A stretch of DNA of 64,000 nucleotides from IMG/VR virus record IMGVR_UViG_3300042450_002433, positions 62,001-126,000 of that record, one strand, 5' to 3'. The DNA is from a virus. The notes below the pieces were generated by a model. It was not told the origin of the DNA. It ran no database searches and saw nothing but the letters and a program-made list of their open reading frames with translations. Shown here piece after piece: positions 1 through 8,665 of the stretch. How positions within the stretch are numbered: the first letter of the stretch is position 1; each line of letters opens with the position of its first letter. The position numbers were made by a program, and so were the translations under genes.

Positions 1-1
1 G

Positions 2-130
2 CACTTCAATGAAGCAATTCGCGAGTGCAACTGCCGTGGAACGACTGAGGAAGCCAACAATTTTGCCAAGGCTGTACAGACTCATATTGACACAAATGGC
101 AAAAAAACTATCGATCCCGCAAAGAACTAA
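2..130 (+). CDS. C-terminal end of an unidentified phage protein (partial)
   Basis: An open frame enters from the left edge and ends at TAA 128-130, giving 42 residues that start HFNEAIRECN and end DPAKN. The start lies outside the window. The visible piece is hydrophilic and probably helical, with two cysteines close together (ECNC) near the left edge. I do not recognise the family. Its stop codon overlaps a CTAAATA late-promoter element that serves the next gene, so it probably ends one transcription unit in a block of late structural genes. Confidence 0.6.
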   Translation, partial: HFNEAIRECNCRGTTEEANNFAKAVQTHIDTNGKKTIDPAKN

Positions 131-133
131 ATA
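127..133 (+). promoter_or_regulatory. T4-like late promoter (CTAAATA)
   Basis: CTAAATA matches the T4 late consensus TATAAATA except at the 5' end and lies 24 bases before the ATG at 158. Its TAA is also the stop codon of the upstream gene. A strong ribosome-binding site (GAGGAG) follows in the leader. The phage encodes gp55 and gp33, the factors that use such elements. Confidence 0.65.
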
Positions 134-157
134 GAAACACAGAGGAGATATACCGAA

Positions 158-1099
158 ATGGCAACTTGGAAAAATAACGACAGAGAAGAATCAAAGCCAA
201 CATGGCTGAATAAGATTCAGAAGAGACTTTGCACCCGTACCGTCCGTGGATGGGAAATGCCTCTTATGGGTTCGTTTTTTGCATATGGTGCGACAGGAGT
301 ATCTTCTTCCTCGTCAACAATCACTGCATATACCAACGGTACTGTAATTACTGAACTTTTGGTAGCAATGCCTGTTGATGATAAAACATCGGCAATTTTT
401 ACTCCAAGAACAGGCCCAACAGGGTTTTCATGGGGTCAAGGCGCGACATCGGGAAGCGATCTTCCAAACTATGCACCTTACTTTTCATGCCCATTCAACG
501 GTGATAGTGCAACAGGTGGAGCCAATCTAGGTGATGCAGGAGTTTCCCATTCATTCTTCAACTATATTGCTACCATGGCAGGTGGAGCATTTGGTGGTGC
601 AGGACTGACTCCAGGTCGTGCGGGTGGAATTGGATTCCAATATGGTGTTAACAAGTATGGTGTATCTTCGCTTGGTGGTCTGACAGGAGTCACTGCATAT
701 ATCAAGGTTGCTGTCAATGATGCAAACTTCACAAATACCCTTACAATTGGGTTGTCGGGCACAAACGCAGGATGTCAGTTGTATACAGGTGCAACAGATA
801 TTAACGATACCACCAAAGTCCCAACCGCCGTTGTAACAACATTCTTCGGAGCAACAAGCACCGATGATGATCTTGTTCCTTATCGATATGACAATATTGC
901 AGTTCTTGTGGTTGCAGGATCTACTGCATCGGGCATTAAGACCATCAATCTCAAGGCACAGGATTCTCTCGGAGGTGCAGTTGGTGCAAGTGCATTCACC
1001 TCCTTTAGAGTTTACTTCGACCAAAATCCTGGTCTTACCACGAGTGCAGTAAATGCGATGAGCAGTTATTACTATCTCAACTATAACAAGAGTAACTAA
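158..1099 (+). CDS. probable virion structural protein, 313 aa
   Basis: The 313-residue protein starts after a very good ribosome-binding site (GAGGAG, about 10 bases upstream) and a late promoter, so strong late expression is expected. The N-terminus is charged (MATWKNNDREESKPTW), followed by KRLCTRTVRGWEMPL and then a long Ser/Thr/Gly/Ala-rich region typical of beta-rich capsid or appendage proteins. The charged start with an RTVRGW-type motif resembles structural proteins I associate with T4-like cyanophages; that is recollection, not a search. No enzyme motif is seen. Capsid decoration or another surface role is possible but unproven. Confidence 0.55.
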   Translation: MATWKNNDREESKPTWLNKIQKRLCTRTVRGWEMPLMGSFFAYGATGVSSSSSTITAYTNGTVITELLVAMPVDDKTSAIFTPRTGPTGFSWGQGATSGSDLPNYAPYFSCPFNGDSATGGANLGDAGVSHSFFNYIATMAGGAFGGAGLTPGRAGGIGFQYGVNKYGVSSLGGLTGVTAYIKVAVNDANFTNTLTIGLSGTNAGCQLYTGATDINDTTKVPTAVVTTFFGATSTDDDLVPYRYDNIAVLVVAGSTASGIKTINLKAQDSLGGAVGASAFTSFRVYFDQNPGLTTSAVNAMSSYYYLNYNKSN

Positions 1100-1111
1100 T
1101 AGGAACTCAAC

Positions 1112-1603
1112 ATGAAGTCTTATAAGCAACTGAGAAAAACAATTAATGAAAATGCACCCCACCAAAGTGCATATGATGCATCTGGAAGTGTTGGGCGTGT
1201 TGGCCCACAGGATGGTGACAATTCTCTCGATGGCAATTATAATCTGTCTTCATTGAGTCCTGTTGCAATCACTCGCATCAATACCTACTTGGGTGCACTT
1301 TCTGCAAAGCCATACATCGACCCTGTGTCTGCCTTGAAACAGGCACAGGGTAGACTTCAAATGATCGGTCTTGATTTCACAATGACCAAAGACTGTGCTA
1401 TGAGATTGTCAACACAGACCGAAGAAATTATTCCACTCGTTCGTTTTGGTGGAACTCTTCGTGCTGATGGATCTGTATATGGATATACAAAGGATGATGG
1501 AATTACTCATCTCCTTGGTCATGGTCTTGCTCTTCGTGTCGAAACACATAAACTTCCAAGTGGTCTTACCCAAGTACATGCAATGATTGTTCCTAACGGC
1601 TAA
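1112..1603 (+). CDS. conserved phage protein of unknown function, 163 aa
   Basis: This gene begins 12 bases after the preceding stop with a short AGGAA ribosome-binding site, so the two genes are probably co-transcribed from the late promoter at 127. The protein starts MKSYKQLRKTINENAP, a basic or amphipathic N-terminus common in T4-like structural or assembly proteins. A Gly/Asp-rich linker and a compact mixed domain (about residues 60-163) with a repeated 'TYLGALSAKPYIDP' to 'FGGTLRADGS' style of short strands follow. I recognise no catalytic motif. A virion or head-assembly role is inferred only from its position and expression. Confidence 0.5.
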   Translation: MKSYKQLRKTINENAPHQSAYDASGSVGRVGPQDGDNSLDGNYNLSSLSPVAITRINTYLGALSAKPYIDPVSALKQAQGRLQMIGLDFTMTKDCAMRLSTQTEEIIPLVRFGGTLRADGSVYGYTKDDGITHLLGHGLALRVETHKLPSGLTQVHAMIVPNG

Positions 1604-1618
1604 TCGCCATGGCTCTTT

Positions 1619-2011
1619 ATGATGAAAGGCGACAGCCTGACCAATGAGAATTATGTCCGATATGCAATGCGAAATTATGACAATCCGCACTGCATGGGGA
1701 TTAAAGAGTTTGAAGAAGACCTTGCGCGTATCGTATATCTAAAGAGACTTTTTCGCAGATACAAGAAGGACACTGTCCTTCGAGAACGCTTAATTCTCAA
1801 TCATCTCATCACCTTCTGTAATGTCTTCGGCATTGAAGCAGGGACGCGACTCCTATTCTTCAAGATCGACATGGATCTTCACTACATACTTAAAACATTC
1901 CTAGTATTTCTAGGGTATCTTTCGGACACTCAACCAAAATTTTCACTTGAAGTTGACATAGTCAAGATTGTAATGGACACTGAAATCATAACTCGTCTTC
2001 GGAAAATCTGA
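1619..2011 (+). CDS. conserved hypothetical protein, mostly helical, 130 aa
   Basis: This 130-residue protein is rich in Leu, Ile, Arg and Phe and is predicted helical throughout, with a YLKRLFRRYKKD basic patch near residue 40 and hydrophobic helices near residues 75-105. The start at 1619 (ATGATG) has no clear ribosome-binding site. Another ATG at 1609 in a different frame stops after 12 codons, so 1619 is preferred. Its stop overlaps the next start (TGATG), which suggests translational coupling. I do not know a function. Its place between a structural gene and another unknown fits a late operon. Confidence 0.5.
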   Translation: MMKGDSLTNENYVRYAMRNYDNPHCMGIKEFEEDLARIVYLKRLFRRYKKDTVLRERLILNHLITFCNVFGIEAGTRLLFFKIDMDLHYILKTFLVFLGYLSDTQPKFSLEVDIVKIVMDTEIITRLRKI

Positions 2012-2595
2012 TGAATATCGATACTCTCATTACAAATCAATTTAAAGACCTGATGACCTGTACTTTGAACACAGAAGAGTCAAAGAAACCAAACAGATTT
2101 CAGACTTTGGTATCCAACTTTCGAAAAATCATTGAGGGCATAGAACCATTCACATACTCACAGAAATCGTATGTGCCATATGATGCTGCTCTCTGTGGAT
2201 ATAAATTGCGAAAGTATTGTGATGATGCAACTCAAGGATTGGTTGAATCCCTTATCCTTCATGAGTTAGACATTCGAGGTCTTACATATGCAACTCTCAA
2301 AGAGGGTGTTGATGCCAAAGCAATCAAAGCAGGTACATATATCATTCATGGTAAAAGAGTTCATTTAGAAAACGAACTGTTGCCATGTGACGAATTTCTC
2401 GGACATCCAATATACAAATTTGAAAATGTTGTATTCACCCTTGAACATCTACAAAAAGAAGATGCCCCTGTAAACTCTGTTGGTGGTGGAAATATTGCGG
2501 GAGCATCTCCAGGACAAGAACCTCCAGGTCGGCGTGGAATGATGTACATTCGCCGCAACATAAAAAAGACCAAAGACCTTAAGCGAAAACTGTAA
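2011..2595 (+). CDS. conserved hypothetical protein, 194 aa
   Basis: The ATG overlaps the previous stop (TGATG), so it is likely translated by coupling. The first 150 residues form an ordered mixed alpha/beta domain containing YVPYDAALCGYKLRKYCDD. The last 45 residues are a disordered Gly/Pro tail (GGGNIAGASPGQEPPGRRG) ending in a strongly basic stretch, RRNIKKTKDLKRKL. A flexible linker with a basic tip could bind DNA or capsid, but this is inference. It ends the first plus-strand block; a 153-base intergenic region with a palindrome and a host-type promoter follows. Confidence 0.5.
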   Translation: MNIDTLITNQFKDLMTCTLNTEESKKPNRFQTLVSNFRKIIEGIEPFTYSQKSYVPYDAALCGYKLRKYCDDATQGLVESLILHELDIRGLTYATLKEGVDAKAIKAGTYIIHGKRVHLENELLPCDEFLGHPIYKFENVVFTLEHLQKEDAPVNSVGGGNIAGASPGQEPPGRRGMMYIRRNIKKTKDLKRKL

Positions 2596-2681
2596 TCGCT
2601 ATCTATGCGACCGATTCGTTTTTTGCTCGCGAATATTCAAGATTGATAAAATAATTTACTGCTTCATATTTTTAGTCCGAT

Positions 2682-2701
2682 AGTTATATAATTATATAAC
2701 T
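2682..2701 (+). repeat. 20-base perfect palindrome upstream of the primase promoter
   Basis: The 10-base arm AGTTATATAA is followed directly by its exact reverse complement. The site lies 7 bases upstream of the -35 box of the primase promoter in an AT-rich intergenic region, so it could be an operator or a DNA-unwinding element. Confidence 0.6.
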
Positions 2702-2708
2702 TTGGGCA

Positions 2709-2737
2709 TTGACGAAATCGTAGTATTCTCGTACAAT
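2709..2737 (+). promoter_or_regulatory. sigma70-like promoter of the primase gene
   Basis: TTGACG at 2709-2714 and TACAAT at 2732-2737 are separated by 17 bases. The expected start of transcription is about 2744, only some 5 bases before the primase ATG, so the leader would be very short. Confidence 0.65.
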
Positions 2738-2748
2738 AGCAACAATCC

Positions 2749-3777
2749 ATGCCGATTCACATCGACACCAAATATATTAATCTGCTGTCTCCTCGACTAG
2801 ATCGCTTTCAGTGGAAGAAGTCAAGCCTTGCAGTCTGTCGTTGTCCCATCTGTGGCGACAGCACCAAGAGCAAGAGCAAGACTCGCTTCTACATCTATGA
2901 GAAGAAGGGGGCATTCTCATGCAAATGCCACAACTGTGACTACAGTGCAACAATCAGTTGGCTTCTCAAAACGCTTGATGTAAATCTGTACAAGCAGTAT
3001 GTGTTTGAGGTGTTGAAGGAAACGGGAATTATCTATGGACGCACACCAAAGCAAATAGAAGTAGTTCCTGTTCCACATAAAGCCGAAGACAAAGTTCTCA
3101 GCCTTATACCGCGACTTGATACCTTGCCCAAAAAACACCCTGCTGTTGCATGGGCTATCAATAGACAGTTGTCAACGGAGAATATGAGTCGCCTATACTA
3201 CTCAGACAACTATGGTGAGTGGGCAAAGAACATTGATCCTCTTGTCGAGGCAGGAGAAGACGAACGAATTGTCATCCCCATCTTGGATATTGATGGAAGA
3301 GTAGTTGGTGCACAAGGCAGAATCATTGGAAGTAAAAATCCAAATCGAAATACTCTTCGATACATCACCGTAAAAGCAGACAGGGATGCTGCCAAGATGT
3401 GGTTCGGTCTTGATAAATGCAATATCAAAAAACCAATCATTGTGGTCGAAGGGCCTATCGACAGTATGTTTCTTGATAATGCTGTTGCGATGATTGGGCT
3501 TTCGGATGCTACAAACATTCCCACAGAACTAAAGAATTCAGAACTGATATATGCACTTGACAATGAACCTCGAAATAAGCAGGTTGTAGAAACCATGGGA
3601 CGCTTATTGGAAAATGGGCATAGAGTTTGTGTATGGTCTGATCGTTTTCGTGGGCTAAAAGATATCAATGATATGGTGTTGGCAGGACACGGAAAGACCA
3701 CAATACTGCATGACATCATGAGAAATTCACATTCGGGATTGGCAGGACATATTGCACTCAACAAGTGGGCTAAATAA
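2749..3777 (+). CDS. 61: DNA primase, T4 gp61-like
   Basis: Makes RNA primers for lagging-strand synthesis with the replicative helicase (T4 gp41 type). The 342-residue length matches T4 gp61. An N-terminal zinc-binding module has Cys32-Pro-Ile-Cys35 and Cys60-His-Asn-Cys63. A Toprim-type catalytic core follows, with the acidic motif VVEGPID near residue 233 and a second acidic motif ALDNE near residue 270. There is no Shine-Dalgarno sequence before the ATG and the promoter lies very close, so initiation may be nearly leaderless. The helicase partner is not in the window. The last codons overlap a CTAAATA element for the next gene. Confidence 0.9.
   Translation: MPIHIDTKYINLLSPRLDRFQWKKSSLAVCRCPICGDSTKSKSKTRFYIYEKKGAFSCKCHNCDYSATISWLLKTLDVNLYKQYVFEVLKETGIIYGRTPKQIEVVPVPHKAEDKVLSLIPRLDTLPKKHPAVAWAINRQLSTENMSRLYYSDNYGEWAKNIDPLVEAGEDERIVIPILDIDGRVVGAQGRIIGSKNPNRNTLRYITVKADRDAAKMWFGLDKCNIKKPIIVVEGPIDSMFLDNAVAMIGLSDATNIPTELKNSELIYALDNEPRNKQVVETMGRLLENGHRVCVWSDRFRGLKDINDMVLAGHGKTTILHDIMRNSHSGLAGHIALNKWAK
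3770..3776 (+). promoter_or_regulatory. T4-like late promoter (CTAAATA)
   Basis: CTAAATA lies inside the last codons of the primase gene, 17 bases before the ATG at 3794, with a CGGAGG ribosome-binding site between. Confidence 0.55.
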
Positions 3778-3793
3778 CAACGGAGGATTGAAT

Positions 3794-4042
3794 ATGAATA
3801 ATGAAGAAGAACCTGATCTGAGCATGGACGATGTTGATATGGAAGACGATACAGATAATGGTGTGGTTGGAGATTTTCCCACCATCATTGATCTTGTAAT
3901 GGATGGCAAGGCAAGTGAAGCAAAGGATGCAATCTTTGCATCTCTTTATCACAAAGTAAGTGATCGAATTGATTCACTTCGCCCTGAAGTTCGTGCAGCG
4001 GTCAATGCAGAAAAAGCATCTGAAGATTCCACTGAGGAGTAA
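3794..4042 (+). CDS. small acidic protein, possibly prohead-core-like, 82 aa
   Basis: I place the start at 3794 rather than at an upstream in-frame ATG (3752) because CGGAGG lies just before it and the CTAAATA element lies upstream. The first 25 residues are very acidic (NNEEEPDLSMDDVDMEDD). The rest is a helical Ala/Lys/Glu-rich segment, DLVMDGKASEAKDAIFASLY, followed by a second helix. Size, composition and late promoter resemble the small prohead core protein gp67 of T4-like phages, but the similarity is compositional and I hold it weakly. It could equally be a small regulator. Confidence 0.5.
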   Translation: MNNEEEPDLSMDDVDMEDDTDNGVVGDFPTIIDLVMDGKASEAKDAIFASLYHKVSDRIDSLRPEVRAAVNAEKASEDSTEE

Positions 4043-4048
4043 AAAAGT

Positions 4049-4729
4049 ATGGTAGAAAATGAAGTATCCACTTCCGTTCTTGACGGAATTGGCTTTGTTC
4101 AATATGTTTCGCACATGGGTAGTGATCTCACGGTAGTTAATGCTGCTCGTGTTTCATTTCATAAAGAGAGTATGGAGTTTGTTGATAAGGATGAGAAACT
4201 GATCTCATATCTTGCAAAACACAATCATTGGACTCCCTTTGCACATCCACAGATCACTCTGCGAATCAAAGCACCAATCTCCATACGCACACAACTCTTC
4301 AAGCACAAACAGGGATTCGTAGAAAACGAAGTCTCTCGCCGTTATGTTACGGATGCACCTGAAGTTTACAAACCATTGTGGCGCACAAAGCCAACTCAAA
4401 ATGCAAAGCAAGGAAGTGAAGGCTTTGTTGAAGATGTATCGAAATGGGAAACTTTAGATAATGCATACTATGAAAGCATTCATAAGGCGATTAATTGTTA
4501 CAACCTTTTGATCGATCAGGGAATCGCTCCCGAGCAAGCACGATTTGTATTACCACAAGGAACATATACTGAGTGGTGGTGGACGGGAAGTCTTGCTGCA
4601 TATTCTAGGGTCTGCAAACTTCGATCCGATCCTCATGCACAGTGGGAAGTTCGAGAGTATTCAAATGCTATTGGAAGAATACTTAAAGGTCTCTTTCCTG
4701 TCTCATGGAAGGCACTTACAGCCGTTTAG
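4049..4729 (+). CDS. thyX: FAD-dependent thymidylate synthase ThyX
   Basis: Converts dUMP to dTMP using methylene-tetrahydrofolate, FAD and NADPH, supplying dTTP for phage replication. The 226-residue protein is of normal ThyX size. The signature is KHK-x8-S with SRRYV directly after (about residues 85-98), a variant of the usual RHR-x7/8-S motif. Other family blocks are 'HNHWTPFAHPQITL' around residue 55 and 'ARFVLPQGTYTEWWWTGS' around residue 165. The start follows GAGGAG overlapping the end of the preceding gene by proximity. With the B12-type ribonucleotide reductase at 33.6 kb it gives the phage its own deoxynucleotide supply. Confidence 0.9.
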   Translation: MVENEVSTSVLDGIGFVQYVSHMGSDLTVVNAARVSFHKESMEFVDKDEKLISYLAKHNHWTPFAHPQITLRIKAPISIRTQLFKHKQGFVENEVSRRYVTDAPEVYKPLWRTKPTQNAKQGSEGFVEDVSKWETLDNAYYESIHKAINCYNLLIDQGIAPEQARFVLPQGTYTEWWWTGSLAAYSRVCKLRSDPHAQWEVREYSNAIGRILKGLFPVSWKALTAV

Positions 4730-4736
4730 GTTGACC

Positions 4737-4743
4737 CTAAATA
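4737..4743 (+). promoter_or_regulatory. T4-like late promoter (CTAAATA) of the first collagen-like fibre
   Basis: CTAAATA lies 30 bases before the ATG at 4774. The same promoter-plus-leader arrangement recurs at 15281. Confidence 0.65.
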
Positions 4744-4746
4744 CCT

Positions 4747-4773
4747 CGTAAACTGCCCTTCTATGGGTTTACG
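4747..4773 (+). promoter_or_regulatory. leader hairpin abutting the start codon (copy 1)
   Basis: CGTAAAC at 4747-4753 pairs exactly with GTTTACG at 4767-4773, and the fibre ATG begins at 4774. There is no Shine-Dalgarno sequence. A five-codon frame (ATG GGT TTA CGA TGA, 4763-4777) ends across the main start as ATGA. Confidence 0.6.
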
Positions 4774-7700
4774 ATGACAAATAGATTTAACGACTATCTC
4801 AATTCCAGTGATGATGAACCCGTTGAATTTATTCGACTGACATCAGGCATTCCCGTAGGAACACAGGTAAAACTCGTTACTCCCCTCATGGATTATGATG
4901 CGGGATCTATATTTACATATGCCCCTGCAACAGCCTGTGTTGGTGGGAAAACATACACATATAAGGGAATCGGAGAAGCATTTTTCTTTGATGCCGATGG
5001 TAACCCAATCATTCTTAAGGGTGGTCGGGATGTGCTCGACAACTCATTCGTTCTTGTTGAATCTTTAACTGAAGATGTTTTCGTACAGCCTACAGAAAAG
5101 CCAATCAAAAAAATCATTACCGAAGTTGTTCGTGGTGAACAGGGAAATCAAGGAATTCAAGGTCTTCGAGGTGAAGATGGAATTCCTGGTATTCGTGGCA
5201 ACAAGGGAAATAAAGGCGATCAGGGTGATCAAGGCGAACAGGGCGAAAAGGGTGATCAAGGCGAAAAAGGCGATCAGGGCGAACAAGGCGAACAAGGCGA
5301 ACACGGATCACCTGGCACTCAAGGCGAAAGGGGCACCGATGGCGAAAAAGGCGAAAAAGGCGATCAGGGTGAGAAGGGCGAAGAGGGAGCAGCGGGATCA
5401 CAAGGCTCCCAAGGCGAACGAGGAGTTCCAGGTCTTCAAGGGGAAAAAGGAGAGAAGGGTGAACGGGGAGATATCGGTTCACAAGGACTTCAGGGTGCCA
5501 AAGGAGATAAGGGAGACCAAGGCGAACGAGGATCGGATGGAAAAGACGGAGAAAGAGGCGAGAAGGGCGATAGAGGAGACAAGGGAGATAAGGGAGACCA
5601 AGGCGAACGAGGCACTCAGGGAATTCAAGGAGTGGCAGGAGAGAGCGGGCTTGTAGGTGCCAATGGCATTGATGGAAAGGACGGGGGACAGGGACATCAG
5701 GGAGACAAGGGAGACAAGGGAGATAAAGGCGACAAGGGAGATGCAGGACTGCTTTCGGTTCAGTATCCACTGAAACTTGACAAACAGCGGCAGCATCTAT
5801 CGATTGATCTTTCAAAGATTACTCCAACCACACCAATACTATATGACGGTGGTGGTGGTCTTGGCGAAGCATTTAAATTCATATCTGTCTCGGGGCAATC
5901 GGGATTAACGGCTGTTCAATATGACAAAGAAACCCTGACATTTGTTGCAGGGTCGGGTATTAACCTAACCACAGATCCATCTAGTAACACATTAACCATT
6001 ACTAATACGGGTGGCGGTGGAACAGGTGGTGGCGTTGGCGTTGGAGCAATAAGTAGAATTATTGCGGGAGTCGGAATCGATATTAGTCCTACGGGCGGTA
6101 CGGGCGAAGTAACGATCACAAACCATCTCTCACTGAAAGCACAAGCAGGATCAATTCAATTTGCAAATGATGATGTAACTGATCTTGCAGCAACTCAATA
6201 TTTTACATTTGATGGCAGCAATTTAAATGTTCCTGGTGCATTAAATTTAAATGGTAATGGGAATATTTCATCCTATATCAAATTCAAAAACAATACCGAA
6301 CAATATACTGCTGCTAATACCTTCACATATGGTTTGACTGCACCCAATGGGGCTACACAAGGTGATCGTTGGGTTTCTTCCAATAGTGGTATTGAATATG
6401 TTTATATTAATGATGGCAATAGCGATCAATGGATTCAGCCAACCTATACGGGATTAATTGGTGCAACAGGTTCTCAAGGTGTTACAGGATCACAGGGTGC
6501 AACAGGTTCTCAAGGTGTCGCGGGTGCAACAGGATCTCAAGGAATTCAAGGCATCACAGGTACAACGGGATCTCAAGGTGTTACGGGATCACAGGGTGTA
6601 ACAGGTGCAACAGGTTCTCAAGGTATTCAAGGTGTCACAGGTGCAACAGGTTCTCAAGGTATTCAAGGTGTCACAGGTGCTACAGGTGAACAGGGCATTC
6701 AAGGTGTCACAGGTTCCCAAGGCATTCAAGGTGTCACAGGTTCTACAGGTGAACAGGGCATTCAAGGTGTCACAGGTGCTACAGGTGAACAGGGCATTCA
6801 AGGTGTCACAGGTGTCACAGGTGCAACAGGATCTCAGGGCATTCAAGGTGTCACAGGTGCAACAGGTGCAACAGGATCTCAGGGCATTCAAGGTGTCACA
6901 GGTGCTACAGGTGAACAGGGCATTCAAGGTGTCACAGGTGTCACAGGTGCAACAGGATCTCAGGGCATTCAAGGTGTCACAGGTGCTACAGGTGAACAGG
7001 GCATTCAAGGTGTCACAGGTGTCACAGGTGCAACAGGATCTCAGGGCATTCAAGGTGTCACAGGTGCAACAGGTGCAATAAGTTTCACCTCATCAACCAC
7101 AGCACCAGCAGGAGCCACATACGGTGATATGTGGTTCAACACCACAAGCGGAAATATATTTGTTTATATTACAGACGGAACATCTTCCTATTGGGTTGAA
7201 CCTTTTGGCCCTCAAGGAGCAACAGGTGCTAATGGAACAAGTGGTACGAATGGTGCAACAGGTGCAACGGGATCACAGGGCATTCAAGGTGTCACAGGTG
7301 CTACAGGTGAACAGGGCATTCAAGGTGTTACAGGTGCTACAGGATCTCAAGGTATTCAAGGCATTCAAGGTGTTACAGGTGCTACAGGATCTCAAGGTAT
7401 TCAAGGCATTCAAGGTGTTACAGGTGCAACAGGTTCTCAAGGCATTCAAGGTGTCACAGGTGCTACAGGTGCAACAGGTTCTCAAGGCATTCAAGGTGTC
7501 ACAGGTGTCACAGGAGCCACAGGATCTCAAGGAATTCAAGGTGTCACAGGTGAACAGGGCATTCAAGGCATTCAAGGTGTCACAGGTGCAACAGGATCTC
7601 AAGGAATTCAAGGTGTCACAGGTGCTACTGGTGCTAATGGAACAAATGGTGCTACAGGTGCAACAGGTCCTCAAGGTGTCACAGGTGCTACAGGACCAGT

Positions 7701-7785
7701 TGGTGATTATGTAATCTCCGTCAATGGACTCACAGGTGCAGTTCAATACATCGTAGACTTCAAGAGAGGGTGGTTCTTATCATGA
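4774..7785 (+). CDS. collagen-like tail fibre protein, 1003 aa
   Basis: A long fibrous adhesin or shaft protein. Residues 1-120 form a globular N-terminal domain. Residues about 122-325 are uninterrupted Gly-X-Y triplets rich in Asp, Lys, Glu and Gln ([13 protein letters not shown] style). A beta-rich region follows, then two further Gly-X-Y blocks of a different type (about 558-768 and 813-980) built from [12 protein letters not shown] repeats. Before blocks two and three sits a short 'P-GA-x-GD-x-W ... SG-x-x-Y/FVYI-x-DG' module. Triplets imply a trimeric collagen triple helix. Translation starts flush with a hairpin. The stop overlaps the next start (ATGA). Confidence 0.85.
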   Translation: MTNRFNDYLNSSDDEPVEFIRLTSGIPVGTQVKLVTPLMDYDAGSIFTYAPATACVGGKTYTYKGIGEAFFFDADGNPIILKGGRDVLDNSFVLVESLTEDVFVQPTEKPIKKIITEVVRGEQGNQGIQGLRGEDGIPGIRGNKGNKGDQGDQGEQGEKGDQGEKGDQGEQGEQGEHGSPGTQGERGTDGEKGEKGDQGEKGEEGAAGSQGSQGERGVPGLQGEKGEKGERGDIGSQGLQGAKGDKGDQGERGSDGKDGERGEKGDRGDKGDKGDQGERGTQGIQGVAGESGLVGANGIDGKDGGQGHQGDKGDKGDKGDKGDAGLLSVQYPLKLDKQRQHLSIDLSKITPTTPILYDGGGGLGEAFKFISVSGQSGLTAVQYDKETLTFVAGSGINLTTDPSSNTLTITNTGGGGTGGGVGVGAISRIIAGVGIDISPTGGTGEVTITNHLSLKAQAGSIQFANDDVTDLAATQYFTFDGSNLNVPGALNLNGNGNISSYIKFKNNTEQYTAANTFTYGLTAPNGATQGDRWVSSNSGIEYVYINDGNSDQWIQPTYTGLIGATGSQGVTGSQGATGSQGVAGATGSQGIQGITGTTGSQGVTGSQGVTGATGSQGIQGVTGATGSQGIQGVTGATGEQGIQGVTGSQGIQGVTGSTGEQGIQGVTGATGEQGIQGVTGVTGATGSQGIQGVTGATGATGSQGIQGVTGATGEQGIQGVTGVTGATGSQGIQGVTGATGEQGIQGVTGVTGATGSQGIQGVTGATGAISFTSSTTAPAGATYGDMWFNTTSGNIFVYITDGTSSYWVEPFGPQGATGANGTSGTNGATGATGSQGIQGVTGATGEQGIQGVTGATGSQGIQGIQGVTGATGSQGIQGIQGVTGATGSQGIQGVTGATGATGSQGIQGVTGVTGATGSQGIQGVTGEQGIQGIQGVTGATGSQGIQGVTGATGANGTNGATGATGPQGVTGATGPVGDYVISVNGLTGAVQYIVDFKRGWFLS
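6460..7077 (+). repeat. collagen-type DNA repeats, block 1
   Basis: Tandem, imperfect 9- to 36-base units coding for [12 protein letters not shown]-type triplets. Long stretches are identical at the DNA level, including silent positions, to units at 7221-7716, 10492-11540 and 12058-12273. Confidence 0.85.
7221..7716 (+). repeat. collagen-type DNA repeats, block 2
   Basis: Same repeat family as 6460-7077, separated from it by a 140-base non-repetitive module. Confidence 0.85.
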
Positions 7786-8660
7786 GAAGATGGCGACTCA
7801 ATTCAGGATACTGTGGCAACACAGATCAACGCCGTACAAAGGCAGGAACTATTCCTATGTTGAAGCACAACATGGAGAGAAATTTGGGATTGTTTGGTAG
7901 TGTTTTCTGGACACCTGCACAAATTTCTACTGTTTTTTGGTTGGATGCTTCTGTATCTTCAACTATTATAATTTCAACAGGAGTTTCCTCATGGGCTGAT
8001 AGAAAAGGTGGTGGAGTTAATGCTATACAAGCCACTGGATCATTACAACCATCGTATTCTGCCACTGCTTTTCCTGGTTCGTTACCAGGAGTATTATTTG
8101 ATGGTGTTGATGATACATTAGAGATTGCAACTACGGCACAACAAAATCAAACACATGGAGTGTATTGGGTGTTTTCAAGAAGTGGTGCAGGGACTGGTAC
8201 TGATACTTATAGACCAACAATTGGTTGTCTTAATGCAGGAAAAACAGAAATAGGATCCATACATTTTATTAAAAACACTAATAATTTTGGTGCTTCGTAT
8301 CCATATTACCAAGCACCTGGAACTGGTAATTATGATTTGAGTAGCGGAACTGTATACTCTAATAATGTTGGTAATATAATGTCATTTCAAAGTAATACTA
8401 CAGGATGGGGTGTATGGAGAAATGGTACAATAGAAGGCACAACTAATACTATTTCCACACCAAACAATACTAATATTGGTTATGCATTAGCAAAACAATT
8501 TGGTACTGCGAGACAGTCAAATCTTGTGTTTGGTGAAGTGATAATGGTACAAACTACAGATACCACCACAAGACAACTTATTGAAGGCTACCTTGCATGG
8601 AAATGGGGACTTACTTCAAGTCTTCCCTCGGATCACCCATACAAAAACTTAGCACCATAA
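7782..8660 (+). CDS. LamG-like fibre-associated protein, 292 aa
   Basis: I prefer the ATG at 7782, which overlaps the previous stop (ATGA) and follows AGAGAGGG, over a GTG at 7770. Residues 45-290 resemble laminin-G/concanavalin-type jelly rolls in phage fibres: [12 protein letters not shown], then [15 protein letters not shown], '[14 protein letters not shown]' and a C-terminal '[20 protein letters not shown]' tail. Such domains usually bind sugars. It is a paralogue of the next gene but lacks that protein's N-terminal 40-residue module and begins near the shared motif LNSGY[12 protein letters not shown]. Attachment to the upstream fibre by coupled synthesis is an inference. Confidence 0.7.
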   Translation: MRRWRLNSGYCGNTDQRRTKAGTIPMLKHNMERNLGLFGSVFWTPAQISTVFWLDASVSSTIIISTGVSSWADRKGGGVNAIQATGSLQPSYSATAFPGSLPGVLFDGVDDTLEIATTAQQNQTHGVYWVFSRSGAGTGTDTYRPTIGCLNAGKTEIGSIHFIKNTNNFGASYPYYQAPGTGNYDLSSGTVYSNNVGNIMSFQSNTTGWGVWRNGTIEGTTNTISTPNNTNIGYALAKQFGTARQSNLVFGEVIMVQTTDTTTRQLIEGYLAWKWGLTSSLPSDHPYKNLAP

Positions 8661-8665
8661 CCCCC

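Noticed and set aside
6589-7053. Long minus-strand Cys-rich ORF opposite the collagen repeats (also at 7273-7746 and 10945-11526)
   Set aside because: It is the antisense of Gly-X-Y repeats and shows the same repeat period (CDTLNAL units). No ribosome-binding site or promoter; a shadow of repeat composition.
7770-7785. GTG start at 7770 for the first LamG-like gene
   Set aside because: The ATG at 7782 makes an ATGA junction and is correctly spaced from AGAGAGGG; the GTG lies inside that site.
8597-8665. Upstream start for the second LamG-like gene
   Set aside because: It would lie inside the previous coding sequence. The N-terminus from 8666 matches the module at 10372.
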